A stretch of DNA of 64,000 bases from Myxococcales bacterium (lineage in GTDB: Bacteria > Myxococcota_A > Polyangia > Haliangiales > Haliangiaceae), in the NCBI GenBank assembly GCA_947483555.1, contig CANKMW010000014.1:58726-122725 (forward strand). The letters are read 5' to 3'. Shown here in pieces: positions 39,805-47,556 of the stretch. Within the stretch, counting starts at the first letter, position 1. Each line of letters starts with the position of its first letter. Position numbers and translations under genes: made by a program. The notes under the pieces were generated by a model. It searched no databases. It worked only from the letters and a program-made list of their open reading frames with translations, and was not told the origin of the DNA.

Positions 39805-41672
39805 TGACGTCGATTCCAACCGCGGCCGGGCTCGCTCGCTCGCGCTCGCCGCTGCAGGGACGCTGGCTGGCGCTGTCGCTTGCGCTGGTGCTGGTGCTAC
39901 TGGTGCTGGCCGGCTGCGGTCCCAAGTCGGTCTTCGGCCTGACCTCCGACGACAACAACGCCGACGCGCTCGGCAAGGCGCTGGCAGGGCGCAAGCTGCC
40001 GGCGGCGCCGAAACCCGCCAACGCGCTGGGCAAGCCGCTGGTGCTTGCGGTCGCCAGCGGCACGCCCAAGAAGCTGATCGCCTGGGACGCCGAAGCCGGT
40101 GCCGCGCTGTGGACCGTCGATGCCGACGTGCAGTCGCGGGTGGCGGTGGCGGGCGAGCTGGTGGTGGCGCGCGAGGGCAAGCAGGTGGTGGTGCGCAACG
40201 TGCGCGACGGCAAGCAGCGCGGATCGATCTCGGTCGGCGGCGACCTGGTCGGCGCGACCACCGATGGCGACCAGGTGTACGTGACCTGGCAGAGCCAGGG
40301 CTCGACCAAGCCGGTGTGGACGCTGGCGGCATACGGTCCCGATGGCAGCGAGCGGTGGCGCAACGACGCGCCTGGCGCGCTGGGCGCGCCCTCGGCGCAG
40401 GGCGGCCTGGTGTTCTCGCCGTTCCTCAAGCAGTGGCTCAGCGTGCTCGACGCCCGGACCGGTGCGCAGCTCACCCGGGTGCGCGGCATCGACGAGGAGA
40501 TCGCGTTCGTTCGCATCACGAGCGATGCCGCCTGGTTCGGTTCGAAGGCCGGCATCTTCCGGCTCGACGTCAAGGCGGCGTCGGGGACCCGCGGTGGCTC
40601 GACCTACGGCACGACCACGCTGCCCAAGCAGCTCGCGTCGGCGACCTACGACCGCGATGCCTTCGATCCGGTCCAGTCCGGCTACACGGCCTTCGATCGC
40701 AAGCGCATCCTGTGGCGGGCCACCGCCACCGGCGATGGGTTCGACTTCAACGGCGACGCGGTGGCGGTGCACTTCTTCCGCTTCGTGTTCGGCATGTCCC
40801 GCGCCGGTGAGCTGTTGTGGGCGTACAGCCATCCCCGCGTCGAGCTGGTGGCCTCGGAGCACGCCGGGGCGGTGGTGGTCGCCATCGGTGCCGACGGCTC
40901 GCTGGTCGCGCTCGATCCTGCGACCGGCGCAACCCGCGCCAGCAGCAAGGTCGCGGCCGGCGGTCAGATCCTCGGCGCCACGTTCGACTGTGACGGCTGG
41001 TCCCCCAGCGGCAGCGGCGAGCCGCCGGCGACCGTGCAGGCGCTGGTCGCGATCGCTCGTGACCGCGACGCCCGCTTCGACGAGGTCAAGCAGCTCGCGG
41101 TGGCGACGCTGGCCAAGCTCGAGGGGCCCGACGTCGCCAAGGACCTGCTGGGGATCGTGCAGGACGGTCGGACCCCGGCCAAGCTCCGCGAGTCGGTGAT
41201 CGAGCTGCTGGTCGCGCGCAAGGATCCGGCCGGGCTGCCGGCCCTGCTCGCGGCCCTCGAGCCGCGCTACGACTTCATCACCGGCTCCGAGCCCGTCGCG
41301 GTCGCGGTGGTGGCACGGGCGATCGGCAGCCTCGCCGATCGCGGCCTGTCCGAAGCCGATCGGGCGCAGGCGGTGAAGGTCCTGGCGGCGCAGGCCGACG
41401 ATCCGGCCACGCCGTCGGGCGATCGGCTCGAGCTGGTGCGGGCGATGATCGCGGTCGGCCAGGGTGCCGAGCGGGCGCAGCTGCGTACCCAGCTGGTCCT
41501 CGAGCGCGCCGATCCTGGGTTCGCGCGCGACGGCAAGCTCATCGAGGCCATCGCCGGCGCGCTGGCCGCCGGCGATCCCGAGGATCGCGAGACCCTGCGC
41601 TACGTGGCCACCGACGCGCGTTCGCTGCCGGCGGTTGCCGACGCCGCCCGCGCCGCCCTCGCGACGCCGTAG
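39804..41672 (+). CDS. Lipoprotein with beta-propeller and HEAT-repeat domains
   Basis: A 622-aa lipoprotein (VLVLAGC, Cys about 36). Residues about 60-390 are PQQ-like propeller blades (LVLAVASGTPKKLIAWDAEA, VYVTWQSQG, LVALDPATGATRA); residues about 400-620 are HEAT-like helices (AVATLAKLEGPDVAKDLLG, VIELLVARKDPAGLPALLAA), echoing the preceding HEAT protein. Overlap with it (TGATG) suggests the pair forms one complex at the envelope. A GTG three bases upstream is an alternative start. Function unknown. Confidence 0.8.
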   Translation: MTSIPTAAGLARSRSPLQGRWLALSLALVLVLLVLAGCGPKSVFGLTSDDNNADALGKALAGRKLPAAPKPANALGKPLVLAVASGTPKKLIAWDAEAGAALWTVDADVQSRVAVAGELVVAREGKQVVVRNVRDGKQRGSISVGGDLVGATTDGDQVYVTWQSQGSTKPVWTLAAYGPDGSERWRNDAPGALGAPSAQGGLVFSPFLKQWLSVLDARTGAQLTRVRGIDEEIAFVRITSDAAWFGSKAGIFRLDVKAASGTRGGSTYGTTTLPKQLASATYDRDAFDPVQSGYTAFDRKRILWRATATGDGFDFNGDAVAVHFFRFVFGMSRAGELLWAYSHPRVELVASEHAGAVVVAIGADGSLVALDPATGATRASSKVAAGGQILGATFDCDGWSPSGSGEPPATVQALVAIARDRDARFDEVKQLAVATLAKLEGPDVAKDLLGIVQDGRTPAKLRESVIELLVARKDPAGLPALLAALEPRYDFITGSEPVAVAVVARAIGSLADRGLSEADRAQAVKVLAAQADDPATPSGDRLELVRAMIAVGQGAERAQLRTQLVLERADPGFARDGKLIEAIAGALAAGDPEDRETLRYVATDARSLPAVADAARAALATP

Positions 41673-41690
41673 GGCCGGTGCTCTCGATAG

Positions 41691-41723
41691 CGGATCTGGG
41701 GCCGATCTGGGGCGGATCTGGGG
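41691..41723. repeat. Three tandem 11-bp iterons before the ferredoxin gene
   Basis: CGGATCTGGGG, CCGATCTGGGG, CGGATCTGGGG, head to tail with a single mismatch. The 11-bp period is one helical turn, as in clustered regulator sites. It ends 36 bp before the GTG at 41759. Confidence 0.8.
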
Positions 41724-41747
41724 CCGTCATTGGGAGGCGCCGTCGGA

Positions 41748-41753
41748 TACGCT
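41748..41753 (+). promoter_or_regulatory. -10-like element (TACGCT) 5 nt before the ferredoxin gene
   Basis: TACGCT ends 5 nt before the GTG at 41759; the iterons lie just upstream of where a -35 would be. Confidence 0.35.
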
Positions 41754-41758
41754 CGGGC

Positions 41759-42217
41759 GTGGTCGAGCGCCGCTTCCGGATCATCGTCTGCCGCGGCCCC
41801 GAGTGCGGCGACAAGCGCGACTCGCGCGCGATCCACGCTGCGTTCGCCGATCAGGTCGCGGCGCGTGGGCTCGGCCGCCGCTGCGAGCTGGACTGGCAGA
41901 GCTGCTTCGGCCGCTGCTCGCAGGGCCCCAACGTGCTGGTCCGGGAGGTCCCGGCGACGGCCCAGCCGCCGCCGCGTTTTGCGCTGGCCGATCTACCTCC
42001 GTCGCGCGGAGGGGGGCCGCGGCTGGCGACCGCGCTATATAATAGGCTCGATCCCGTGAAGGTCGTCGAAATCGTCGCCAGCCATCTCGCCCACGGGACC
42101 ATCGTCAGCCGCTTCATCGAGCGAATCGACTCGCCGGCGGCGATCCCAGCCGTCACCGCGACCCCACTCGTCACATCCAGCACGCCCGCCAAGCCGCCCG
42201 GAGAACCTGATGTCTAG
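41759..42217 (+). CDS. Thioredoxin-like [2Fe-2S] ferredoxin
   Basis: A 152-aa protein whose first 115 residues match the thioredoxin-fold 2Fe-2S ferredoxins (NuoE-like): Cys10 and Cys15 in VCRGPECGDK, Cys48 and Cys52 in SCFGRCSQGPNVLV, and a C-terminal helix (VKVVEIVASHL). An electron carrier in the cytoplasm. About 35 residues rich in Pro, Thr and Ala follow. GTG start; longer in-frame starts would include the iterons. The next gene starts 8 bp before its stop. Confidence 0.88.
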   Translation: MVERRFRIIVCRGPECGDKRDSRAIHAAFADQVAARGLGRRCELDWQSCFGRCSQGPNVLVREVPATAQPPPRFALADLPPSRGGGPRLATALYNRLDPVKVVEIVASHLAHGTIVSRFIERIDSPAAIPAVTATPLVTSSTPAKPPGEPDV

Positions 42218-42815
42218 ACGCCACCCGTTGGCCCATTCCTGCGTTGCCGCGTTCGGCGCGCTGGTCACGATCGCTGCACTCGGCGCCTGCAAGAGCCCCG
42301 CGCCGAAGGACAAGCCCGAGACCCTCGCTCGCTTGACCGACTGCGAGAGCAAGGCCGCCAAGCTCGCCGACAAGGATCGGCTGATCCAGAGCTACGAGGC
42401 CGAGATCGCCCGCCTCAAGCTCGAAGGCGGGGCCCAGGAGTACGGCTTCACCATCGAGGGTGACGCGCTGGTGATCAAGTCGCGGCCGCAAGGCGCCGGC
42501 GGGCCGCCGATCGACGACAAGGCGGCCGCCGCGCTGTCGCAGAACTTCATCGACGTCGTCAACAAGTCGCGCGGCTCGATCCAGAAGTGTTACGAGCAGG
42601 CGCTGAAGAAGAACACCGGACTGCAGGCGCGGACCATCTCGCTCCGGGTTTCGGCCAGCTTCCAACCCTCGGGCGCCCACACCCGCAGCTCCTTCGAGCC
42701 GCCGCTCGGTGACGCGTTCGACGGTTGCATGAAGAACGTCGCCACCCGCTGGAAGTTGCCCGCCGCCTCGCAGGGGATGAGCTTCCAGGCCACGGTCTCC
42801 CTGTCGCCGAGCTGA
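42210..42815 (+). CDS. AgmX/PglI C-terminal-domain lipoprotein
   Basis: A 201-aa lipoprotein (lipobox AALGAC, Cys about 28) with a short charged helix and a C-terminal domain (about 105-200) carrying the AgmX/PglI-type pattern SIQKCYEQALKKN, VSASFQPSG, F...GC and WKLPA, with the conserved Cys pair. This TonB-like domain occurs in gliding and outer-membrane proteins of myxobacteria, where it probably binds partners. The ATG overlaps the ferredoxin end. Its role here is unknown. Confidence 0.82.
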   Translation: MSRRHPLAHSCVAAFGALVTIAALGACKSPAPKDKPETLARLTDCESKAAKLADKDRLIQSYEAEIARLKLEGGAQEYGFTIEGDALVIKSRPQGAGGPPIDDKAAAALSQNFIDVVNKSRGSIQKCYEQALKKNTGLQARTISLRVSASFQPSGAHTRSSFEPPLGDAFDGCMKNVATRWKLPAASQGMSFQATVSLSPS

Positions 42816-42839
42816 CGCCGCCGCCGCCGGCCGAGTTGC

Positions 42840-45263
42840 ATGAGCGCCAAACGCCCCATCCGCGATCTCGAACGCGATCTCAAGCGCGAGCCAGGCAACC
42901 TGGCGGTGCGCCTGACGCTCGCCGCGGCGTATCGCGAGTCGGGACGGGCGGCCGATGCCGTCGAGCTGTACCGCTCGGTGGCGCGTGCCTATCTGGAGCA
43001 AGGGCGGCCCGGGCAGGCGAGCGCCGTGTGCCGCAGCGCGCTCGAGATCGCGCCGCTCGACAGCGAGCTGTTTGGCATGCTGAACCACATCGAACGCACC
43101 GGCGCGCAGACCCAGCCGCCGCCGTTCGGGACGCCGATCGGCGGGGCGCCGTCGATGCCGGTCTGGGGTTCGACGGCGGCGCCGATGCCTCATGCGCCGC
43201 CCCATGCGACCACGATGCTGGGGGGCGCCGCCGCGCCGCACCCCGCGCCGCCGGCGGCCCCGGCGCCCCATGATCCCGGGCCGCCGTCGCGGCCGGCGCG
43301 CGTGATCGAAGCCGACGTCGCCGCGATGCGTGAGGTCGGTTCGGTGGCGCCGACCGTCAAGCACGTTCCGCCGCCGCCGCCACGAATGGCGACCCCGACC
43401 GGCCGGCACAGTGGCCTCGACATCGACACGCCGCTGCCTGATCCCCTGCCGCTGCACGAGACCACGGGGCGCGACAGCCTGGTCGAGATGGCCGAGCTGC
43501 TGACCGGGCCGTCGCGACCATCGCCGCCGTCGTCGCCGTCGCTGCCGATGCCGGCCACGCTGCTGCCGCCCTTGTCGCCATCGTCACCGGCGCCGAACCT
43601 GCGCGTCGCGCCGGGCCGGGGCCCCGCGGCGCCAGCGTCCGGCGGTCAGTCCGACGACGACAGCGAGACCATCGTGCCGCTGACCCAGGTCCGCGGCCAG
43701 GCCTCGCGGCCGCCGAGCAAGTCGCCGGTGGCCGCCGACGTGGTCCGGGCCGCGATCTCGCCGCGATCGCGGCCCACGCCGTCACCGGTGCCAACCGAGG
43801 TGCGCCGTCCGGCGCCGACGCGTCCACCGCCCGTGCCTCGCCCACCGGCGGCGCCGCCACCGCCGCCGGCGACGATGTTGCCGCGGTTGACCGCGATCAC
43901 GTCGCCGCCGCCGCCGGTCCGCGTGGCGCCAAAGCCGGCGCCCATCGACGACGCGCCGACCCAGCGCGGCGCGCGTCCGGCGAACGCCGACGTCGCCGCC
44001 GAGATGGTGACCCGCAAGCGGCCCAAGCTCTCGGCGCATGATCTGTCGATCCTCGATCTCGGGCCGCTCTCGATCGAGTCGGCCATGGAAGCGGCTGACG
44101 ATGCGGTGACCAACCCCGGCCCGCGCGCCAGCGCCGGTCATCACCACGGTCCGGATTCCGGGACCGCCACCGCCCGCCATCCGGCGCCGCACGTCGACGA
44201 CGACGACACCGGCGATACGGGCGAGACCGACACCGGGCGGACCGGCCAGGCCCCGTTCGACGATGAACCGACCCATCCTCCGGACGTCGGTGGCGACGAT
44301 GGAACCTTGCGCGGTGACGTACCGCGGCCCGGGCCCGGGCAGCGCGCCGCCACCGAGGACGCGGCCACCGAGCTCGGCCGTACGTTCGAGCCCTCGTTCG
44401 ACGCCACGTTGTCGTCGCTGGGTCCCGACGGCTCGGTGCTCGAAGGACCGCTCGGCGTGTTCTCGATCCTGCCCCACGAGGCCGCCCACGAGCTGGCGCG
44501 GCGAGCGGTCGTCAAGCAGTTCGATCCCGGCGAGGTCATCATCCGCGAGGGCGATCCTGGCGACGCCTGCTACGTCATCGCCCATGGGGTCGTGGTGGTC
44601 CAGCGCCGCGTCGAAGACGAGGGCGAGCCGGTCGAGCTGGCCCGGCTGACCGACGGCTCGATGTTCGGCGAGTTCGCGCTGCTCGCTGATCGACGACGCC
44701 ACGCCACCGTGCTGGCGCTCACCGACGTCGAGGTGTTCGAGATCCCGCGTCTGCTCCTGCGAGAGCTGGCCGCGGTGTTCCCCGAGGTTGGCCCGGCCCT
44801 CGAGCGGTTCTACCGCGAGCGCCTGCTCGCCAACCTGCTGCGCACCACGCCGCTGTTCACCCTGGTCCCCGACGAACACCGGCCGGCGTTGCTGGCCCGG
44901 TTTCACCCGCTTCACGCCGACAGTGGCCAGGCCGTGGTTCGTCAGGGTGAACGCGCCGGTGGCCTCTACCTCATCGTGCTGGGCGCGGTCGAGGTGGTCC
45001 GCAAGGTCGGCGAACGCCGCGCCGTCGTGCTGGCGACGCTCGGCGAAGGCTCCTACTTCGGCGAGATGGCGTTGCTGTCGGGCGAGATGGCGTCGGCGAG
45101 CGTGATCGCCGCCGGGCCCTGCGAGCTGGCGGTCTTGCCGCCGCGCGACTTCTACGATCTGGTCGCGCAGAACCCGGGCCTGTGGACGACGATGCGCTCG
45201 GTCGCCGAGGCCCGCCGCCTCGCCAACGCCAACATCATGACGGGCCACACCGGCGTGGTCTGA
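42840..45263 (+). CDS. Double cyclic-nucleotide-binding-domain protein with TPR and long Pro-rich linker
   Basis: An 807-aa cytoplasmic protein. Residues about 1-80 form a TPR pair (LAVRLTLAAAYRESGRAADA). About 85-530 is a low-complexity Pro/Ala/Thr-rich linker. Residues about 540-660 and 670-800 are two cyclic-nucleotide-binding domains, each with the FGEFALL or FGEMALL phosphate-cassette motif, though the cassette Arg-Ser/Thr is not clear in the second (ASAS). No output domain is seen. It starts 24 bp after the AgmX-type gene. It may bind cAMP or cGMP and act as an adaptor. Confidence 0.88.
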   Translation: MSAKRPIRDLERDLKREPGNLAVRLTLAAAYRESGRAADAVELYRSVARAYLEQGRPGQASAVCRSALEIAPLDSELFGMLNHIERTGAQTQPPPFGTPIGGAPSMPVWGSTAAPMPHAPPHATTMLGGAAAPHPAPPAAPAPHDPGPPSRPARVIEADVAAMREVGSVAPTVKHVPPPPPRMATPTGRHSGLDIDTPLPDPLPLHETTGRDSLVEMAELLTGPSRPSPPSSPSLPMPATLLPPLSPSSPAPNLRVAPGRGPAAPASGGQSDDDSETIVPLTQVRGQASRPPSKSPVAADVVRAAISPRSRPTPSPVPTEVRRPAPTRPPPVPRPPAAPPPPPATMLPRLTAITSPPPPVRVAPKPAPIDDAPTQRGARPANADVAAEMVTRKRPKLSAHDLSILDLGPLSIESAMEAADDAVTNPGPRASAGHHHGPDSGTATARHPAPHVDDDDTGDTGETDTGRTGQAPFDDEPTHPPDVGGDDGTLRGDVPRPGPGQRAATEDAATELGRTFEPSFDATLSSLGPDGSVLEGPLGVFSILPHEAAHELARRAVVKQFDPGEVIIREGDPGDACYVIAHGVVVVQRRVEDEGEPVELARLTDGSMFGEFALLADRRRHATVLALTDVEVFEIPRLLLRELAAVFPEVGPALERFYRERLLANLLRTTPLFTLVPDEHRPALLARFHPLHADSGQAVVRQGERAGGLYLIVLGAVEVVRKVGERRAVVLATLGEGSYFGEMALLSGEMASASVIAAGPCELAVLPPRDFYDLVAQNPGLWTTMRSVAEARRLANANIMTGHTGVV

Positions 45264-45268
45264 GATCG

Positions 45269-45486
45269 ACATCGGCCTCGGCCGTCGGTCTCGGCCGTCG
45301 GTCTCGGCCGTCGGTCTCGGTATCGGTTTCGGTATCGGTTTCGGCATCGGTGTCGGTATCGGTATCGGTATCGGTATCGGTATCGGCATCGGTATCGGTA
45401 TCGGTATCGGTATCGGACGTCGGACGTCGGGTACCGGTACCCGTACCGGTACCCGTACCGGTACCCGTACCGGTACCGGTACGGAT
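45269..45486. repeat. Composite 6-bp and 12-bp tandem repeat array
   Basis: Three sections: three copies of a 12-bp unit GGCCGTCGGTCT (about 45280-45318), about 17 hexamers of the CGGTAT/CGGTTT/CGGCAT type (about 45319-45414), and a GGTACCCGTACC-type 12-bp section (about 45430-45483) with KpnI-like GGTACC palindromes. It fills most of the 270 bp between the CNB gene and lapA. On either strand it would code only dipeptide repeats (VS or PI), so it is not a gene. Confidence 0.85.
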
Positions 45487-45496
45487 CAGTCTCCGG

Positions 45497-45502
45497 TAGA
45501 CT
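45497..45502 (+). promoter_or_regulatory. -10-like element (TAGACT) 8 nt before a short leader ORF
   Basis: TAGACT follows the repeat array and ends 8 nt before the ATG at 45511. No -35 outside the array. Confidence 0.35.
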
Positions 45503-45510
45503 GGCTCCCG

Positions 45511-45537
45511 ATGACGCCTCGGGGGCAGCTCCGGTGA
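45511..45537 (+). CDS. Short leader ORF coupled to lapA (8 codons)
   Basis: ATG then MTPRGQLR and TGA; the stop overlaps the lapA GTG (GTGA). It may be a translational-coupling uORF that lets ribosomes reach lapA from a leaderless message. Too short to be sure it is translated. Confidence 0.3.
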   Translation: MTPRGQLR

Positions 45538-45974
45538 TTCGCTGGCTCCGCATCGCGGCCAAGGCGACGGTCACACTCACGTTCATCGCGCTCGGCGTGA
45601 TCGTGGGCCTGTTCCTGGTCGCCAACGCGAGCTGGGTCGCCGTCGACGTGCCGCCGTGGCTGGAGGGCCTGACCGCCGAGCCCAAGCTGCAGGTGTGGCT
45701 GCCGGCGTTGATCGCCGGCTGGCTGGTCGCGACGCTCGCCATCGCCGTGCTCCTGCTGTGGAGCATGTATTACCTGTGGCGGCGACGGCAGTACGAGGCC
45801 TTGATCGGCCGCGTCGAGCGCGAGCTGGCGCGGCTGCGCAACCTGCCGTTCGTCGAGCCGGCCCCGCTCGAGGATCTGGCCGAGGAACCCGATGCCGGCG
45901 CGGCCCGCGTCCTGGCCGCCATCGATCGGGCGATCGAGCGCGACGACGATGACGACGAAGCGGAGCGTCGCTAG
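45534..45974 (+). CDS. lapA: LapA-type (DUF1049) inner-membrane protein
   Basis: A 146-aa protein with two transmembrane helices (about 10-34 and 57-80) separated by a short loop, then a coiled-coil-like acidic tail (YEALIGRVERELARLRN). The helix-loop-helix layout with FLVANASWV is that of LapA, partner of LapB in controlling LpxC and lipopolysaccharide assembly. The next gene is a lapB type, confirming the pair. GTG start overlapping the leader ORF; the TAG stop overlaps the lapB GTG by one base. Confidence 0.78.
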   Translation: MIRWLRIAAKATVTLTFIALGVIVGLFLVANASWVAVDVPPWLEGLTAEPKLQVWLPALIAGWLVATLAIAVLLLWSMYYLWRRRQYEALIGRVERELARLRNLPFVEPAPLEDLAEEPDAGAARVLAAIDRAIERDDDDDEAERR

Positions 45975-47533
45975 TGGGGGCGGCGCTCCTGATCCTCCTG
46001 GTCGGCATGGGCGCGCTCGCCGCCGGGGTCCTCATCGGCCGTTACTACGTCCCCGACGACCGCATGCTCAAGCGTTCGGCTCGCCACAGTCGCGCTTACA
46101 TGCGCGCGCTCATCCATCACATCGCCCGCGATCACGACACGGTGATCGCCGAGCTGCGCAAGGTCGTCGAGGAGAACGTCGAGGACAGCGAGCCGTACTT
46201 CGCGCTGGCGGCGCTGTTCCGGGCGCGCGGCGAACACGAGCGCGCCATCCGCGTGCACCAGGCGCTGGCGGTGCGCGAAGGCGCGACCCACAAGCTCAAG
46301 CAGCGGGCGCTCTACGAGCTCGGTCTCGACTTTCGCGCCGCCGGCATGCCGCGGCGTGCCGCGCGCGCCCTCGAGGAGGTCCTGGCCGCCGAGCCGCGCC
46401 ACGAGGGCGCCCTGCGTGGTCTGTGCGGCATGTACGAGGAACAGGGCCGCTTCGCCGAGGCGGCCGGCGCCTGGACGCGCCTGTGCAAGCTGCGCGGCGA
46501 GGTCCCACCCCGGCGCCACCACCACCTGCAGTGCGCGGCGGCGCAGCGCGCCATCGCCGACGGCGATCTCGATAGCGCCAAGCGCCTGCTCAAGGACGCG
46601 CGCGATAGCGCGCCCGACGGCAAGGAGACGGCGCATTTCTTCGCGGCCGCAGCCGAGCTGGCCGCCGCGCGCAAGAACCCCAAGGCGGCGCGCGAACGGC
46701 TGCGCCAGGCGCTCGGCGTGGCCCCCGAGCTGGCCCGCTTCCTGGTCCCCGGACTGGCCGAGGCCGAGCGGCAGCTCGCGGCGCGCGACGCCGATCCGGC
46801 GCCGCCGCTGGCGCCAACGGTCACCGACGATCTCGACGACGACGACAGGCACACCAACGACTCCACGGCCGTGGTCGCGATCGGCGCCGGTGCGCTCGAT
46901 CCGATCACCGAGCGCGCCGCCGCGCAGGCGGCCGCCGCCACCCTGGCCGAGCTCGCCGACTCGACGCGTAGTCCTCACCTCGCCGTCGCCGCCGCCGAAG
47001 CCCTGGACCCGCTCGACGCCGGCGCGGCGCTCGAGCGCTTTCGCAAGGTCGCGGTCGACTCACCGGAGCACCTGCCGGCCCGGATCGCGGCGGCGCGGCT
47101 GGCGCTTGCCAGCAAGGATGCCGACCAGATCACCAGTGAGCTCACGGCGCTCGCCGCCGCCGGTGGCGCCCTGGCCTGGGCTGACGGGGCGTCGTGGCGG
47201 TGCGCCTCGTGCAGCCACCGCTCGCCGGCCTTCGCGTGGCGCTGCGCGGGCTGCCGGCGCTGGGGCGTCGCGCGGCCCGAGGTCGGCCGCGATCGGGTCG
47301 TGGTCGCGCGCGCTCCTCGCGAACGCCGCGCCGAGCCGCGCCTCGCGGTCGCCGATCAGGTCGGCCGCACGCTGCTCGGTGATTCCGCGCTCACCGCCCT
47401 GCCGGCGCCCGAGATCGAGCACGGCCTGTCGGACGCCGAGCTCGTCGCCCGCTCGGCGCGGCCGTCGGTACTCGGGCGTGTCGGGGGCTGGATCTCGGGC
47501 GCGTGGTCGGGTATGCGACGAAAGAAGACCTGA
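45974..47533 (+). CDS. lapB: LapB/YciM-type TPR protein with C-terminal rubredoxin-like domain
   Basis: Adaptor that helps regulate LPS synthesis through LpxC turnover in E. coli. The 519-aa protein has an N-terminal transmembrane helix (about 2-20), TPRs (about 50-380: HYFALAALFRARGEHERA-type, ALYELGLDFRAAGMPRRAA, GALRGLCGMYEEQGRFAEA) and a metal-binding CxxC-x-CxxC module (RCASCSHRSPAFAWRCAGC, about 409-430), the LapB signature. It is longer than E. coli LapB (389 aa), with an extra acidic insert (about 270-300) and an Ala/Arg-rich tail. GTG start overlapping lapA. Confidence 0.85.
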   Translation: MGAALLILLVGMGALAAGVLIGRYYVPDDRMLKRSARHSRAYMRALIHHIARDHDTVIAELRKVVEENVEDSEPYFALAALFRARGEHERAIRVHQALAVREGATHKLKQRALYELGLDFRAAGMPRRAARALEEVLAAEPRHEGALRGLCGMYEEQGRFAEAAGAWTRLCKLRGEVPPRRHHHLQCAAAQRAIADGDLDSAKRLLKDARDSAPDGKETAHFFAAAAELAAARKNPKAARERLRQALGVAPELARFLVPGLAEAERQLAARDADPAPPLAPTVTDDLDDDDRHTNDSTAVVAIGAGALDPITERAAAQAAAATLAELADSTRSPHLAVAAAEALDPLDAGAALERFRKVAVDSPEHLPARIAAARLALASKDADQITSELTALAAAGGALAWADGASWRCASCSHRSPAFAWRCAGCRRWGVARPEVGRDRVVVARAPRERRAEPRLAVADQVGRTLLGDSALTALPAPEIEHGLSDAELVARSARPSVLGRVGGWISGAWSGMRRKKT

Positions 47534-47556
47534 CGGGCCCGCCCGCAGGACCAGCC

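Noticed and set aside
45269..45486. CRISPR-like array
   Set aside because: Units are 6-12 bp with no spacers; it is a tandem repeat.
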